Positions 23,825 through 31,205 of a stretch of 64,000 nucleotides of DNA are shown here, one piece after another. A program made the position numbers and the translations under genes. Below the pieces are notes generated by a model. It was not told the origin of the DNA. It worked only from the letters and a program-made list of their open reading frames with translations, and ran no database searches. Source of the stretch: Streptomyces griseiscabiei (GTDB lineage Bacteria; Actinomycetota; Actinomycetes; Streptomycetales; Streptomycetaceae). The stretch covers positions 1,302,001 to 1,366,000 of the forward strand of contig NZ_JAGJBZ010000002.1 in the NCBI RefSeq assembly GCF_020010925.1, read 5' to 3'. Every line of letters starts with the position of its first letter. Within the stretch, counting starts at the first letter, position 1.

Positions 23825-25668
23825 CGGGCACGGACTCCTTCGCCCCGCGCCTGTGTGCGATCAGCGCCGGGGGCATCGTGGTGGACGGGGTCGGGGTATG
23901 CGGCAGTGCCGTCGGCACGGCTGAGGATGAGGTGCGCGATGTCGGCAGCGCTGCTGCCGCGCCACCGGCACACCGCATCCGGCATCGTCTGGACGGCGGG
24001 CTGGTCGGGACGGGCCAGCGCGGAGAGTGCGTCGGCGACCTCGTCGGCACTGGTGCAGCGCGAGGCGAGGCCGTGGTCGGCCAGCCCGAGCGTGCGCTCG
24101 CCTGCCGGACCGCATTCAAGGACGGGCACGTTCAGGAGAGCCGCCTCGATACCGCAGGTCGAGTACGCACTCGCCAGAGCATCGGCACCGGCAAAGCACC
24201 CCCGTGCCCCGATGCGCGGGTCGGACACGGCTACGAGGGGTCCGTCCTTGCGGCGGGTCAGGCTGGAGAACGCGTCGGCGCTCTGGGCGGGGTGAGGGGC
24301 GATGACAAGTCCCCAGTCACCGTCGGCTCGACGGAGCCCGTCCATGAGCAGGTTCGCCTGGGCGCGGAGCCGGTCAGGGCCGAAGGGCTGGCAGGCCCAC
24401 ACCGCGATCCGGGCGGGCTCACGTCCCGCGGCTCCAGCCATCAGCTGTGCCAGAAAACGGCGTTGGGCCTCACGGTCGAGATGAACCAGGCCGTCGAAGC
24501 GAGGCTGGCCCAGGACGTGGACCTCGGCGTCGGGATGCCGCGTCCAGGCGTTCGCGAGAGCGGCGTCGCGTTCGCCCATGACCACGATGTGACGGCTGTG
24601 GAGAGCAGGCCACGCGACCGACTCGGCTGTCCACGCCCCGTGCTGAACGTGCACCGTATTGATTTCATGGCGATCGGCCACATGTACGGCGAGTGCTCCC
24701 AGCGGGCTGGTGTCGTTGCTGACCAGCAGGGTGTGCGGCCGGGCCGCGGCAAGGACGTCGTCCAGCCAGGCTTCCGCTTCCACAACGGATCGCCACGACG
24801 GCTGGGTGCATCCCCCGCTCGTCTCCAGCAGCACGGACAGGAGCCGGACCAGCCGGCCCAGCAGCACTGTGTGCTCCTCCACCCGAACGACGGCGCTGCC
24901 CTCTTGCGGCCGGAGCCCTTCCACAGCGCCCCGGAGCCCGAACAAACCAGCGGACGGCGAGCGCAGTCCCACTTCTCCGGAATCTGGAGCCGGACAGCGT
25001 TCCTCCGCATCGGTGGCGAGGTCGATCAGCAGGCTCCGCCGCCCGCCACGCGCGAGGACGTCGAGAACGGGGAGCAGCGTGGCCGCGTGACGAGACGACC
25101 AGGACAACGCCACCACATCACTGCTCAAGTCCCCGGAAACAGACGTGGCCGCAGCGGCTACCTGAGGCGCGGGAAAGGTGCGTAATGGCGCCGAGCGCAG
25201 CGGGTTGTGCGGGGCTGCCGCGCCCAGTACGAAGGCAACACCGGACCAGCTGACGGTGTAGGACCGGTACTCCCGCGAACTGCTCGACCGCACCCCGACG
25301 AGTCCCTCGTACGGAGCGAGCGTCATTGGGCCGGGGGCCTTCGCGAACGGCTCCCAGGCAGTGAGCGCCATCAGCCTGCGCACCATTTGCGCCACCAGAC
25401 GCCGGACCGGCACATGCTGCACGTAGAGCCATCCCGCGCCGCCCGGTGTCGCCGCGAGGTGCGCGCCGTACGTCTCAAGGGCACCCATGATCCGGTCGAC
25501 GTGCTCATCCACCTCGCCCGAGTCGAGCGGCAGGGCCTCCAGGTCGCGTGTGGTGATCTGCTCCGCGCGCATGTTGGCGAGAGCGCCCTCTCCCACCAAG
25601 GCCCACAACGGCTGCCCAGCGGCACCGGTCCGGACCAGGCCGAGGGCGCTGTGCCCGACTTCCCTCAC
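23821..25668 (-). CDS. GT-B-like transferase related to capsule/CDP-glycerol transferases
   Basis: 615 aa from GTG at 25668, which follows AGGGGG and overlaps the HAD stop (GTGA); a longer frame would lie within the HAD gene. The recognisable half is C-terminal: NTVHVQHGAWTAESVAWPAL (QHG motif), HIVVMGERDAAL, VHVLGQPRFDGLV, RIAVWACQPFG, and a donor-site segment STCGIEAALLNVPVLECGPA. This resembles capsule-polysaccharide and CDP-glycerol transferases, a group that also includes Kdo transferases, which fits the CMP-sugar synthetase in the same operon. The N-terminal 300 residues are unassigned. Substrate inferred only. Confidence 0.68.
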   Translation of the reverse strand: MREVGHSALGLVRTGAAGQPLWALVGEGALANMRAEQITTRDLEALPLDSGEVDEHVDRIMGALETYGAHLAATPGGAGWLYVQHVPVRRLVAQMVRRLMALTAWEPFAKAPGPMTLAPYEGLVGVRSSSSREYRSYTVSWSGVAFVLGAAAPHNPLRSAPLRTFPAPQVAAAATSVSGDLSSDVVALSWSSRHAATLLPVLDVLARGGRRSLLIDLATDAEERCPAPDSGEVGLRSPSAGLFGLRGAVEGLRPQEGSAVVRVEEHTVLLGRLVRLLSVLLETSGGCTQPSWRSVVEAEAWLDDVLAAARPHTLLVSNDTSPLGALAVHVADRHEINTVHVQHGAWTAESVAWPALHSRHIVVMGERDAALANAWTRHPDAEVHVLGQPRFDGLVHLDREAQRRFLAQLMAGAAGREPARIAVWACQPFGPDRLRAQANLLMDGLRRADGDWGLVIAPHPAQSADAFSSLTRRKDGPLVAVSDPRIGARGCFAGADALASAYSTCGIEAALLNVPVLECGPAGERTLGLADHGLASRCTSADEVADALSALARPDQPAVQTMPDAVCRWRGSSAADIAHLILSRADGTAAYPDPVHHDAPGADRTQARGEGVRAR

Positions 25669-26384
25669 AACAGGCCCCCTTCGATGAACGGGGCCGGAGG
25701 GGTGGTGACGCCGAGGAGGTGTAAGAGCTCTCTGGGTGATTCGGCGACCACGGGAGACGGGCCATTCGGACGGCCGTATCCCCAACCCGCATGGATATAG
25801 GGGACGCCGGCCCGGCGGGCAGCCTCCTGGTCGACCGCCATGTCGCCCACGAATTTCGCGTCGGCCGGATCAGTGCCGAGGTCGATCAAGGCGAGCAGGA
25901 GCGGGTCCGGCGCCGGCTTACCCCGCCCCGGCCCGCCGGGTCCGCGAACCGTCGCGAATGGGCAGCCCAGTTCCGCGAGAAGAGGGGCTGCCCGGAGCAG
26001 CGGCTTGGACGTGACGACCCCGAGCGACCAGCCGGCGGCAGCGACCGCGAGAAGCACGTCCGTGATGCCATCGAACGCTCGGGCCAGGTGGGCCGCAGCC
26101 GCAGACGCTTCCGTGTATGTCCGGTGGATCTCCTGGGCGTTGGGCAGGCCGAGACGTTCCATGATGTCGTCGAAGGGGCGGCCGAGGTGTTCTTGGTACG
26201 CCGAGAAGGGCACCACGAGGCCGTGTGCCTCCTGGACTGCGCGCCAGGCACTCTCCATCACCGGAAGCGTGTCGACCAGGACACCGTCCAGGTCGAGGAG
26301 GAGGCCAGGCCCGGCCTCGGAGCCGGAGTCGGCCTTGCTCCCCGTGACGGAGGACGAAGTGGAGAGACATGGTTGGGGAGGCAT
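25665..26384 (-). CDS. HAD-superfamily phosphatase with a TTA codon
   Basis: 239 aa from ATG at 26384 after GGAGA; an extension to 26498 would run into the HATPase gene. Motif I LLLDLDGVLVDTLPVMESAW (nucleophile Asp, acid Asp) is near residue 30. Motif II VVTSKPLLRAAPLL and motif III-IV GKPAPDPLLLALIDLGTDPA with FVGDMAVDQEAA follow, the phosphoglycolate-phosphatase-like (PGP/beta-PGM) pattern. It removes phosphate from a sugar phosphate or nucleotide. Codon 221 is TTA, so bldA may gate the operon near its beginning. It follows the HATPase gene by 38 bp and is coupled to the GT gene. Confidence 0.87.
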   Translation of the reverse strand: MPPQPCLSTSSSVTGSKADSGSEAGPGLLLDLDGVLVDTLPVMESAWRAVQEAHGLVVPFSAYQEHLGRPFDDIMERLGLPNAQEIHRTYTEASAAAAHLARAFDGITDVLLAVAAAGWSLGVVTSKPLLRAAPLLAELGCPFATVRGPGGPGRGKPAPDPLLLALIDLGTDPADAKFVGDMAVDQEAARRAGVPYIHAGWGYGRPNGPSPVVAESPRELLHLLGVTTPPAPFIEGGLL

Positions 26385-26422
26385 GGCGAAGGTCTCCAAA
26401 GAGGACAAGGGGATGACAAGGT

Positions 26423-26914
26423 TCAGGAAGTGGGGGTCGGATCCGGGCGCTTGATGAAGGCGAGCACCCGCTTGCCGGCTCCGTCCTCGGTGGGGCAACT
26501 GGACCAGCTCTCGGCCATCGCCGACACGAGCTGCAGGCCGCGTCCGCTGATCGCGTCTTGATCGGGAACCCGCTCAACTGGGGCGTGAGGCGAGTTGTCT
26601 TCCACCTCGATCGTCACGACATCGGCTTGGACCACGAGCGTCAGCGTGATCTCCTCGTTGCATACGCCCTGTTCTGTGGACCGATCCCTCTCCACAGCCT
26701 CGGAGGAAACTCGGCCATATCGCTCGGCGTTGGTGGTGAGTTCACTGACGATCAGCACCGCATCGTCCAAGAGGTCGTCCAGCCCCCAGGCACTGAGCGC
26801 ATCGCGGGTGAAGGACCGAGCCACCCGAGGGGCACTGTCATTTGCCGCCAGCGTCAGACTCTTCTGATGCTCGGGGGCGTCGGCGTAGTCGTCCTGGGCC
26901 TGTGGCCGATTCAT
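26423..26914 (-). CDS. ATP-binding protein, RsbW-like HATPase
   Basis: 163 aa from ATG at 26914 after GGAG. The Bergerat fold is seen in DDAVLIVSELTTNAERYG (N box), IEVEDNSPHAP (G1, DxSxxxP) and GRGLQLVSAMAESW (G2), matching the stand-alone HATPase_c_2 proteins abundant in Streptomyces, relatives of anti-sigma factors. It may phosphorylate a partner or sequester a sigma factor or regulator. Its ATG overlaps the stop of a 45-codon ORF, and the HAD gene starts 38 bp downstream, so it seems to head the biosynthetic operon as a regulatory component. The partner is unknown. Confidence 0.85.
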   Translation of the reverse strand: MNRPQAQDDYADAPEHQKSLTLAANDSAPRVARSFTRDALSAWGLDDLLDDAVLIVSELTTNAERYGRVSSEAVERDRSTEQGVCNEEITLTLVVQADVVTIEVEDNSPHAPVERVPDQDAISGRGLQLVSAMAESWSSCPTEDGAGKRVLAFIKRPDPTPTS

Positions 26915-27048
26915 GCCCGGCTCCTGACGGCTCGTACCTGGGCGGACTGCGGCTCCCAGTCCTCTTCCGCCCCCGAGACAGCGGTAGCGGCAGTTGAGCC
27001 GCCGGGAAAGGTCCTGGCGTCGGCACCAGACGAGTGGCTGGTCTTCAC
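26911..27048 (-). CDS. 45-aa peptide, coupled leader ORF of the operon
   Basis: GTG at 27048 follows a strong ribosome-binding site, GGGAGGAAATCCG, and 45 codons later the stop overlaps the HATPase ATG (ATGA). The peptide begins MKTSHSSGADARTFPGGSTA and ends VRAVRSRA, Ser/Thr/Ala/Gly-rich with one Trp and no Cys. It is not a DUF397-type protein as far as I can tell. It may be a translational leader, a small partner of the HATPase, or a peptide signal. Good translation signals and the exact overlap support its reality; function is unknown. Confidence 0.6.
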   Translation of the reverse strand: MKTSHSSGADARTFPGGSTAATAVSGAEEDWEPQSAQVRAVRSRA

Positions 27049-27189
27049 CGGATTTCCTCCCAGGCAAAGGCAGATGGTGGTTTCGTTGACCTTGAGCGAA
27101 CCGTGAATGACGACGGGTTGGTATCCCCGGCCAGTCCGTGAGGCCGTCAAACCCGTCAAAGATCGTTCTCTTGTGAACGGGGACGCGTG
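27049..27189. promoter_or_regulatory. Divergent promoter region of the 16-gene operon
   Basis: 141 bp separate the small leader ORF (minus) from the XRE/TPR regulator (plus), so promoters for both must lie here. A direct repeat CCGTCAAA at 27144-27151 and 27153-27160 (period 9) lies 30-46 bp upstream of the regulator start and could be a regulator box. Promoter hexamers cannot be assigned with confidence by eye. Confidence 0.55.
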
Positions 27190-28575
27190 ATGGCACGCAG
27201 GAACGAACAACTTGCCGCTGTGATTGCGGAGACCGGCTGGTCGCAGCCCAAGGTTGCTGCGGCGGTGGTCAGGGTTGCCGCGGAGGTTGGCGCGGACGAG
27301 CTGTTCAGCACGAGCCGTTCGCACATCGCGATGTGGATCTCCGGGACACGCCCCGCCGGCAGGGCACCCCGTATCTTGTGCGAGACGCTGTCCCGGCGGC
27401 TGCAGCGCCCGGTCACCCTGGCGGAAATCGGGCTCGCGGCATCGACTCTCGAGGCCGCCCCGGCATCCGAATGGCGCGTCGATACGCTGACCGCGCTGGT
27501 GGATCTGGGGAGGAGCGACGTGGACTTGGAACGCCGCCAACTGCTGGCTGGTGCCGCCTACTCGGTAGGTGGCCTGGTGCTGCCCGCCCAGCAGTGGTGG
27601 GACGACGCCCCAGAGCGAGCCAGGTCCCGTCCAGCAGCAACAAGTCGTCGGATCGGTGCCGGCGAGGTCGCCGCCGTCCGCGAGATGACCGAGTTCTTCT
27701 CCAAGCGAGACCAACGGCACGGCGGGATGGACGGCCGCACAGCCCTGCGGCAGTACATCCTCGATGATGTCGCTGGATACGTGGGTGGGGACTTCAAAAG
27801 CGAGGAGACTCGTCGCGACCTTCTTGCTGCCGCATCCGAAGCTGTGTACGTGGCCGCCTGGATGAGCTTCGACGCCTCTCAACACGAAGCAGCACGCCGC
27901 TACTTCACACTGGCCCTGAAGCTCGCAGCCGAAGCCGACGAAGCCCCGCTGGCGGGTCACATTCTGCGCGCCATGGCCCATCAGGCAACCGATTTGGGGC
28001 ATCCCCGCGCAGGGGTGAGACTTGCGGCAGCGTCCGTGGACCGAAAGCGGTACACCCTGGCAACACCTCGGGAGCGCGCGCTGCTCGGTGTCGTACAGGC
28101 GCGCAGCCTCGCGACCGACGGGCAGAAGCGTGAGGCGATTGCAGCCCTTCTCCGGGCCGAGGACGACCTCGCTGCGGCCCGACCCGGTGACGAAGATCCC
28201 CACCGGGTGTGGTTCTTCCAACAAGCCTCGCTGGCTCACGAGACGGCACGCACCCTGTGGACCCTCGGCGACCTTGAAGGGGCGCTTCGCGAGTTCAACA
28301 ACAGCGTGCTGACACGGAAGGCCGTCACGTTCAGCCGGACCCACGCCGTGACACTGGGCTACATGGGCACGGTGCAGGCCAAACAGGGCAACGTCGAGGC
28401 GGCCTGCCACACGTGGGCACAGGCACTTGACGCAATGGAAGGCGTCCAGTCGGGAAGAGCCCGGGAGGCCGTCGTGAACATGCGCAGGGTGTTGTCTCCC
28501 TTCCGAAACCGCGGGATCCACGCGGCAGCGGAGATCGACGAGCGAGCCAAGGCCGTACTCGAACGAGTAGCCTGA
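27190..28575 (+). CDS. XRE-like regulator with large TPR-type sensory region
   Basis: 461 aa from ATG at 27190 (a GTG three bases earlier is in frame). The N-terminus MARRNEQLAAVIAETGWSQP through HIAMWISGTRPAGR, residues about 1-60, is an HTH of the type found in NsdA-like Streptomyces regulators. The remainder is helical with repeats including HILRAMAHQATDLGHPRAGV and TLWTLGDLEGALREFNNSVL, typical TPR character. The gene is divergent from the 16-gene operon and shares its promoter region, making it the prime candidate to regulate it. The ligand could be a pathway product or peptide. Confidence 0.84.
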   Translation: MARRNEQLAAVIAETGWSQPKVAAAVVRVAAEVGADELFSTSRSHIAMWISGTRPAGRAPRILCETLSRRLQRPVTLAEIGLAASTLEAAPASEWRVDTLTALVDLGRSDVDLERRQLLAGAAYSVGGLVLPAQQWWDDAPERARSRPAATSRRIGAGEVAAVREMTEFFSKRDQRHGGMDGRTALRQYILDDVAGYVGGDFKSEETRRDLLAAASEAVYVAAWMSFDASQHEAARRYFTLALKLAAEADEAPLAGHILRAMAHQATDLGHPRAGVRLAAASVDRKRYTLATPRERALLGVVQARSLATDGQKREAIAALLRAEDDLAAARPGDEDPHRVWFFQQASLAHETARTLWTLGDLEGALREFNNSVLTRKAVTFSRTHAVTLGYMGTVQAKQGNVEAACHTWAQALDAMEGVQSGRAREAVVNMRRVLSPFRNRGIHAAAEIDERAKAVLERVA

Positions 28576-28650
28576 CGGCGCCGTGGTGGCGAGGACGAAC
28601 ACGGTGCAGCCGTGCGTCCCGCCCTGCTCGAAATCGAGAAGGGGAAAATC

Positions 28651-29136
28651 GTGTCCGCACAGTCCATCGAAGTGCCTGTGATCGCCACTGTTGTGGGAGG
28701 CCACACCGGGCGGCTCGACGACTTCAAGGGCGGTGTGGAATCGATCATTCGATTGCGGCCAGACTACCCCGTGGAGACCCTGCAGGGCATCGAGGAGTTC
28801 TCGCACCTCCAGGTCACCTGGTTCTTCAACCTCGGGGCGCCTGATGACGTAGCCCTGCATGCCCGCAGCCCACGCGACAATCCGGCGTGGCCGGCGACCG
28901 GGACCTTCGTACACCACAACCACCGCCGGCCCGCCCGGCTGGCGACCTCCTTTCCTCGGCTTCTCCGCGTTGACGGGCGCGATCTGCACGTGACCGATCT
29001 CGACGCAGATGACGGAACGGAGGTGGTGGATCTGGTGGCCGTGTTCGAGGAGATGCTCCCTCGCGGCCCCATGACTCAGCCCTCTTGGCCGAGCGAGATG
29101 CTGATGGACTACTGGCGAGACGCTGCCGAACGCTGA
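28651..29136 (+). CDS. TrmO/TsaA-like tRNA t6A methyltransferase family protein
   Basis: 161 aa from GTG at 28651 after GAGAAGGGG; an upstream start at 28612 lacks a ribosome site. The family signature is VIATVVGGHTGRLDDFKGGV near the start, TLQGIEEFSHLQVTWFFNL centrally and a conserved C-terminal FPRLLRVDGRDLHVTDLDA-like strand. TrmO (YaeB, UPF0066) N6-methylates threonylcarbamoyladenosine at position 37 of tRNA using SAM; actinobacterial relatives are diverse and some are reported as methyltransferases of other substrates. It follows the regulator by 75 bp in the same direction. Family confident, substrate inferred. Confidence 0.72.
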   Translation: MSAQSIEVPVIATVVGGHTGRLDDFKGGVESIIRLRPDYPVETLQGIEEFSHLQVTWFFNLGAPDDVALHARSPRDNPAWPATGTFVHHNHRRPARLATSFPRLLRVDGRDLHVTDLDADDGTEVVDLVAVFEEMLPRGPMTQPSWPSEMLMDYWRDAAER

Positions 29137-29570
29137 GACGGCGGCATCGCTGAAACCCGAGTTGATCAATCGTATGAGGCAGTGTCCGCTAGGCATACCT
29201 CGCGAGCAGGCGTGTACCGAACAGGTCATCACCATGCTCCCTTGGGACGTCTGGAACCGATCGGCGGCTCTCACGCTCGGTAGCGCCAGAGACTCGCTCC
29301 CCGACGGTGCGTAAAGAGCCAGCCGCGACCTGACGGCTTGACTGCGTTGCAGGGGAGCCCACTTCTGGGGCCAAGTTCTGCCCGCCAGGTTGATCCCCAT
29401 CGCGAGCGGGAGCGGTGCCACCCTGCGGAACATCGTCATGGGCTCATCGCATCGTGTGCCCCGGCCTCGGACCAGGGGAATTGAGAGGGGGAAAAACTTG
29501 TCAAGGGGGGAAACTGGAGGGGGGAATTGAGGCCATGATTGGATTCCGCCCACCAACAGAGGTCAGACTC
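29137..29570. other. 434-bp gap with a G-rich leader upstream of the next regulator
   Basis: I see no gene in 29137-29474. At 29475-29531 four runs of 4, 5, 6 and 6 G residues (29475-29478, 29487-29491, 29505-29510, 29519-29524) are spaced by 8 to 13 bases, and an 11-bp direct repeat GGGGAATTGAG occurs at 29475-29485 and 29521-29531. The last run also serves as the purine-rich site for a possible ATG at 29535. A G-quadruplex or a repeated regulator site is possible. Confidence 0.5.
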
Positions 29571-30812
29571 ATGCCAGATCCGTTCGCCGACCTGCTCCTC
29601 CGGCTGCGGCAGGATGCGGGCAGGACGCAGGAGCAGCAGGCAGAGGCGATCAACGTTGTCTCCGGCCGGGACACCATGACCCGCAGAGAGATCAGCCGCT
29701 ACGAGAACTTTGAAACCATTCCCACCAGCCACACGATCGGTCACATTGCGGCGGCCTGCGGTGTTCCTTCCGAGGTGTTGCAGCGGGAGGCCAAGGCAGC
29801 ACGCGCTCGGAAGAGAAGGGGGCATGCCGATGCAGGGGAGGACCAGGACGCCGTGAAGCGCCGCACATTACTGGGTGGCGCTGCGATCGGCGTGAGCACA
29901 GCGGCCGAGCCCTGGGGGCGCCTCGCATTCGCCCTCCGCCAAGGGGCCAAGATCGATAGGGTCGCCGCTATCGCGCTCATCGACCGGGCTGCTGATCTGC
30001 ACGTTCAGGAACTCAGCCTCAGCGCCCGGCGCTTGCAGAGCACTGTCGAGTCGCATCTTGACGCGATCACCGCGGCCTTGCCTCACGCCGGTGAGCACGA
30101 ACGCGCACTCACCATCGCGGCCGGGGAGACCGCCGCCCTGGCCGGATGGGTGGCCTGGGATCTGGGGGAGCTTGACAAAGCCGACGCCTACTACAAGGTC
30201 ACGTCGCAGTGTGCGACGACCGCCGGACACCCACCACTCCGAGCTCTGGCTTTGACCTACGCCAGCTACGCCACCTCGACGCCGAGGGCGAAGGTTGAAC
30301 TCCTCTCTCAAGCGGCCAGGGACGTGCGAGGCCATGGCAACGCAACAGCTGCTGCCTGGGTCCTCGGCAGGCATGCCGAGGAGGCTGCGGCGGCCGGCGA
30401 TGAGACGGGGGCGCTCCGGGCGTTGGAGCGTGCACGGTTCGTCTACGACTTCGCGGATCACGCCAGCGAGCAGGCATGGGTTCGGTTTGTGACCCCATAC
30501 CGCATGGACTCGTTGGCCCTTTCCGTGTACGGCCAGCTGGGGCGCCCCGAACTCGCGTCCACAGCTGACACTGCACTCGGCCGCCTTGGAAGGGAGCTTC
30601 CGGACGGGGGCGTCGTGGTTCTCGGCGATCTGGCTTCGGCCCTCCTGCGCGGGGGCGACGTTGACCAAGGCGTTTACGTGTCACGTCAATTCGCGGCAGC
30701 AGCTCAGGCTAAGCCCAACACAATGGGCAAGGAGCGCGCACAAGCCATCGCTGCGTCCCTTCCAGCCAGCGAGCAAGAACTAGCCCTGCACCTTGCGCAG
30801 TTCGCAGCATGA
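29571..30812 (+). CDS. XRE-family regulator with TPR region and a TTA codon
   Basis: 413 aa from ATG at 29571 after GAGG; an in-frame ATG at 29535 follows a stronger G-rich site and would add 12 residues. Residues 5-55 form an HTH: DLLLRLRQDAGRTQEQQAEA and MTRREISRYENFETIP. Residues 96-112 contain VKRRTLLGGAAIGVS, a twin-Arg-like segment that recurs in this regulator class without being a true export signal. Helical repeats follow (GGDVDQGVYVSRQFAAAA and others). Codon 100 (29868-29870) is TTA, implying bldA-dependent translation. Target genes are unknown. Confidence 0.84.
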   Translation: MPDPFADLLLRLRQDAGRTQEQQAEAINVVSGRDTMTRREISRYENFETIPTSHTIGHIAAACGVPSEVLQREAKAARARKRRGHADAGEDQDAVKRRTLLGGAAIGVSTAAEPWGRLAFALRQGAKIDRVAAIALIDRAADLHVQELSLSARRLQSTVESHLDAITAALPHAGEHERALTIAAGETAALAGWVAWDLGELDKADAYYKVTSQCATTAGHPPLRALALTYASYATSTPRAKVELLSQAARDVRGHGNATAAAWVLGRHAEEAAAAGDETGALRALERARFVYDFADHASEQAWVRFVTPYRMDSLALSVYGQLGRPELASTADTALGRLGRELPDGGVVVLGDLASALLRGGDVDQGVYVSRQFAAAAQAKPNTMGKERAQAIAASLPASEQELALHLAQFAA

Positions 30813-30881
30813 GCACCCTTGTATGGGCGACGCGGGCAAACGCGGGGGCGACGAAGCCGCCGAACCCTGGCTCAGCGTTTC

Positions 30882-31205
30882 TCAGCCCGATGTCGTTTCC
30901 TCGGCAACCCAGGAGAGGTACGCCTCCGACCCCCCAGTCACGGGCAGTGTGATCCACTGGGGGACGTCGTACGGGTGCTTCTCGTGGAGCCAGGCTTCCA
31001 GTGCTGGGAGACGGTCTGATGTTGTCATGTACGAGATCCGCCACTCCTGAGCTGCCTCGACCTTGCCTTCCCACCAGTAGTGGGCGGTGATCGGCCCATC
31101 GATGTGAACGCCGGCTGCCAGCTTGCTCTCGACCGCGCCTCGGGCCAGCGCCTTCGCCAGGTCCTCGCTGTCGCTGGTCGTCTGCGCGATCACAATGTCG
31201 GTCAT
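30882..31205 (-). CDS. cutA: CutA-like divalent-cation tolerance protein
   Basis: 107 aa from ATG at 31205. The CutA1 pattern is recognisable: VIAQTTSDSEDLAKALARGA, CutA-style helix VESKLAAGVHIDG, ITAHYWWEGKVEAAQEW, then ALEAWLHEKHPYDVPQWITL and a terminal YLSWVAEET. CutA proteins are cytoplasmic trimers linked to copper tolerance; their exact role is unsettled. Length fits the usual 100-115 aa. The gene is convergent with the XRE/TPR regulator, with 69 bp between stops. It stands alone, followed upstream by a 1-kb region without clear genes. Confidence 0.85.
   Translation of the reverse strand: MTDIVIAQTTSDSEDLAKALARGAVESKLAAGVHIDGPITAHYWWEGKVEAAQEWRISYMTTSDRLPALEAWLHEKHPYDVPQWITLPVTGGSEAYLSWVAEETTSG

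Larger units (their letters stand above)
12772..27048 (-). other. 16-gene co-directional operon, putative nucleoside/CMP-sugar pathway
   Basis: From 27048 down to 12772 sixteen minus-strand genes follow each other with 4-bp stop/start overlaps or gaps of 2 to 96 bp. Nine junctions are overlapping or nearly so, and the largest gap (96 bp) precedes the P-loop kinase. Enzymes include a TS-fold enzyme with an Asp switch, a carbamoyltransferase, two glycosyltransferase-like proteins, a SAM methyltransferase, an epimerase, three kinases, HAD and histidine phosphatases, a Nudix hydrolase, an adenosylhomocysteinase-like protein and a CMP-Kdo-synthetase homologue. Cotranscription and a shared pathway are inferred from spacing. 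Confidence 0.75.

Noticed and set aside
26911..29556. Minus-strand frame of 881 codons
   Set aside because: Spans the plus-strand regulator and the TrmO-like gene with no domain motifs. Only its last 45 codons, with a ribosome site and exact overlap, were kept as a small ORF.
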